The notes beneath the pieces are model-generated. The model had not been told where the DNA came from. It saw only the letters and a list, made by a program, of their open reading frames with translations, and made no database searches. From the NCBI RefSeq assembly GCF_001661345.1, contig NW_017962923.1:1-64000 (forward strand): a stretch of DNA of 64,000 bases. The letters are read 5' to 3'. Every line of letters starts with the position of its first letter. Position 1 is the first letter of the stretch. Both the position numbers and the translations under genes were made by a program. Positions 62,321-64,000 of this stretch are shown here, in pieces. This DNA is from Ascoidea rubescens DSM 1968. Taxonomy: Eukaryota > Ascomycota > Saccharomycetes > Ascoideales > Ascoideaceae.

Positions 62321-62835
62321 GTGTGGAAGTTGAAAAAAAACTTTATTCAAAGAGGCTTTTTGTAATTGGGTATTTTATGAGGAACAAGAGAAATATTTCA
62401 ATTTTTCTTTCTTGGTTTTTTTTGCAACAATAGTTATTTTTTTTTTGACTTTATATATTTATATAAAGACTTTCTTTTAAGGCAATGTAAGAAATAGTCC
62501 AACACAAACACTCAATAGTTTTGGTAACAACACATACAAACCCTCTAAAAAAGTGATCCTAAAAATCAAAAGTTCTAAAATCAAACTGAGAGTTTATAGC
62601 GCTGCGATTAAAAAAAACAATTTGGACTGCTGCCAACATTTGCGTTTCTCAAAGAGCTTTCCCCAGAAAGCCATGTGAAACTGTCTTGAAAAACAGATAA
62701 ACGTTTTTGAGTAAAGTGCAAGCGTGTTTCCATGGCTCTTTCCACGCTGTTAAAAGACTCTTTGTGTTGCTCATACCATCAAGAGCCTAGCTTGAGCACA
62801 TTGCCATTTCTTGCTTTTAATACTTCTATTGTCCG
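62321..62835. promoter_or_regulatory. VPS55 3' flank and RAD57 promoter
   Basis: T-rich just past VPS55, then a GC-richer patch at about 62600-62790. I looked for RNA genes and MluI-box (ACGCGT) sites common before DNA-repair genes and saw none. No coding frame stands out. Confidence 0.4.
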
Positions 62836-64000
62836 ATGGATTTAAATAGGCATTTTCCTAACTCTCTGATTTTTTTTCTACCAAAATTCGATTTGTTTCG
62901 TCGAAAGTGTGTCAAATATGGAATCACAACTTTTGATTTGTTACTTCAAAGCTCATCCAAAATTAATAAACACACTAATTTGGCCATTGAAATAGAGTAT
63001 CTAAACAGAATTAAATATATTTTATCTCATGAAATTAAAAAAGAGAAAAAAAAACATCCACAAACTGTTACTGTGTTTGATTTAGCATTTAACACTCTGC
63101 CTCCTTCATTTCCAACATATTTTTCTACTGGGGACAAAAAAATAGACAGCTTATTAGGAGGAGGTTTGAGACTAGGTTATGTTCATGAGTTGTATGGAGA
63201 AGCAGGGAGTGGTAAATCCAATTTTCTATTTCAAATTGCAATTTATTGTCAACTTTACCGCAAATATGGTGGATTATCTGAAAACAATAACCCAAACTTG
63301 ATGAAATGTTTATACGTCTCAACTGAACCGATAACCACAATGACAAGCAGATTAATTCAAATTCGCAACCAATTAGCAAGAGAATATCTATATTTAAGAG
63401 CACTTGAACTGCCAGATTTAAAAAATATTTATATTTATGAATTAAAAACTGTTTCGCGTCAAATTAGGTTTATAACAGTGGAATTAGAAGAACTTATTAA
63501 AAATAATAAATTAATAAAAGTTATAATTATTGATAGTATTTGCAATAACATGAGAACTTATTTTCAGTATCAAAAAACGTTTAGACTTTTTTTAAAAAGA
63601 ACTTTTTTATTTTGGCTAATGATGAAAACTATAAAGCAAATTGCTACAAAATATAATGTTTGTATTATTTTTTCCAATCAAGTGTCTGATTATTTTCCAA
63701 AAAATTATTCAAAGAATTTTCTTTCAAATTTGTCAGCATCAGGAGCATATCAATTAGGTTGGAAACATGGATGGGATGATCTAACTTGTTGTTACAGTCA
63801 AATAATGAATTCTAAGAACAATAATTTAAATCGTATTTTTCAATCCATTAATAATCAAAATTACTTTGAAAAAAATGATAAATTGTTGTTATATCTTTAT
63901 ACTGGATATTGGAGAAGATTGCGTTTTAAAAAAAGAACAATAAATGTGTATAGAAAGAGAAATTTACCTCTTTATTCAGATAGTTCCGAAATCAAGTTGA
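62836..64000 (+). CDS. RAD57: RecA-family recombination mediator Rad57, 3' end outside the window
   Basis: Open from the ATG at 62836 to the right edge (388 codons, no stop), so the 3' end is missing. Rad57 pairs with Rad55 to stabilise Rad51 filaments in recombinational repair. Walker A GEAGSGKSN begins at residue 121, after FSTGDKKIDSLLGGGLRLG. The Walker B strand is VIIIDSICNNMR. Later VIFSNQV-like and AYQLGWKHGWDD...SQIMNSKNNN match the Rad57-specific segment YQLGW...RQMNS. The first 100 residues resemble the Rad57 N-terminus only loosely. S. cerevisiae Rad57 has 460 residues, so about 70 may be missing. Confidence 0.88.
   Translation, partial: MDLNRHFPNSLIFFLPKFDLFRRKCVKYGITTFDLLLQSSSKINKHTNLAIEIEYLNRIKYILSHEIKKEKKKHPQTVTVFDLAFNTLPPSFPTYFSTGDKKIDSLLGGGLRLGYVHELYGEAGSGKSNFLFQIAIYCQLYRKYGGLSENNNPNLMKCLYVSTEPITTMTSRLIQIRNQLAREYLYLRALELPDLKNIYIYELKTVSRQIRFITVELEELIKNNKLIKVIIIDSICNNMRTYFQYQKTFRLFLKRTFLFWLMMKTIKQIATKYNVCIIFSNQVSDYFPKNYSKNFLSNLSASGAYQLGWKHGWDDLTCCYSQIMNSKNNNLNRIFQSINNQNYFEKNDKLLLYLYTGYWRRLRFKKRTINVYRKRNLPLYSDSSEIKL

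Noticed and set aside
62321-62835. snoRNA or other RNA gene before RAD57
   Set aside because: No C/D or H/ACA box arrangement or tRNA-like fold was visible.
20018-64000. Evidence for an altered CUG code
   Set aside because: CTG codons are rare and seldom at strongly conserved positions, so I could not decide between Leu and Ser by eye.

Overview
This window looks like nuclear DNA of a budding yeast (Saccharomycotina). It is AT-rich and gene-dense, almost every gene is a single long ORF, and the one clear intron has a GTATGT-type donor, a CTAAC branch site and a TAG acceptor. The recognisable proteins are all typical of yeasts (Fzo1, Pkc1, Gpi16, Zuo1, Vtc4, She10, Glc8 and others). I could not settle from sequence alone which CUG code the species uses, or its genus.

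The left 11.2 kb holds no intact gene. It is a graveyard of old Ty1/copia-type LTR retrotransposons. One eroded copy runs on the plus strand (about 1.14-5.31 kb). A second runs on the minus strand (about 5.9-11.0 kb), so the two lie tail to tail. Three LTR-like stretches share the same tRNA-like module at the same offset, and two LTR fragments form a 103-bp near-perfect inverted repeat at 10934-11204. Such a cluster could be subtelomeric or pericentromeric.

From 11.6 kb onward the window is ordinary euchromatin: a conserved protein of unknown function (-), FZO1 (+), a 680-aa orphan (-), a small one-span membrane protein (+), a small zinc-ribbon protein (-), a decayed gene, an IOC4-like PWWP protein (+), a hAT-type MITE, a patatin-like protein that has lost its catalytic residues (-), PKC1 (+), HSH155 (-), GPI16 (+), ELP5 (+), ERV29 (+), ZUO1 (-), an LRR protein (+), a SIT4-associated SAPS protein (-), a UBP12-like deubiquitinase (+), a class V aminotransferase-like protein (-), a probably mitochondrial P-loop ATPase (+), VTC4 (-), a SHE10-like protein (-), GLC8 (-), PRE5 (+, with an intron directly after the ATG), VPS55 (+) and RAD57 (+, running off the right edge).

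The genes do not form a pathway cluster; they are housekeeping functions arranged as in any yeast chromosome, many in divergent pairs sharing short promoters. The most notable items are the tRNA-like module inside the LTRs, the LTR palindrome, the hAT MITE with 8-bp target duplication, the apparent patatin pseudoenzyme, the PRE5 start-codon intron, paired CACGTG sites upstream of VTC4 and between ZUO1 and its neighbour, and the decayed gene at about 19.5-20.0 kb. I saw no clearly novel multi-gene system.
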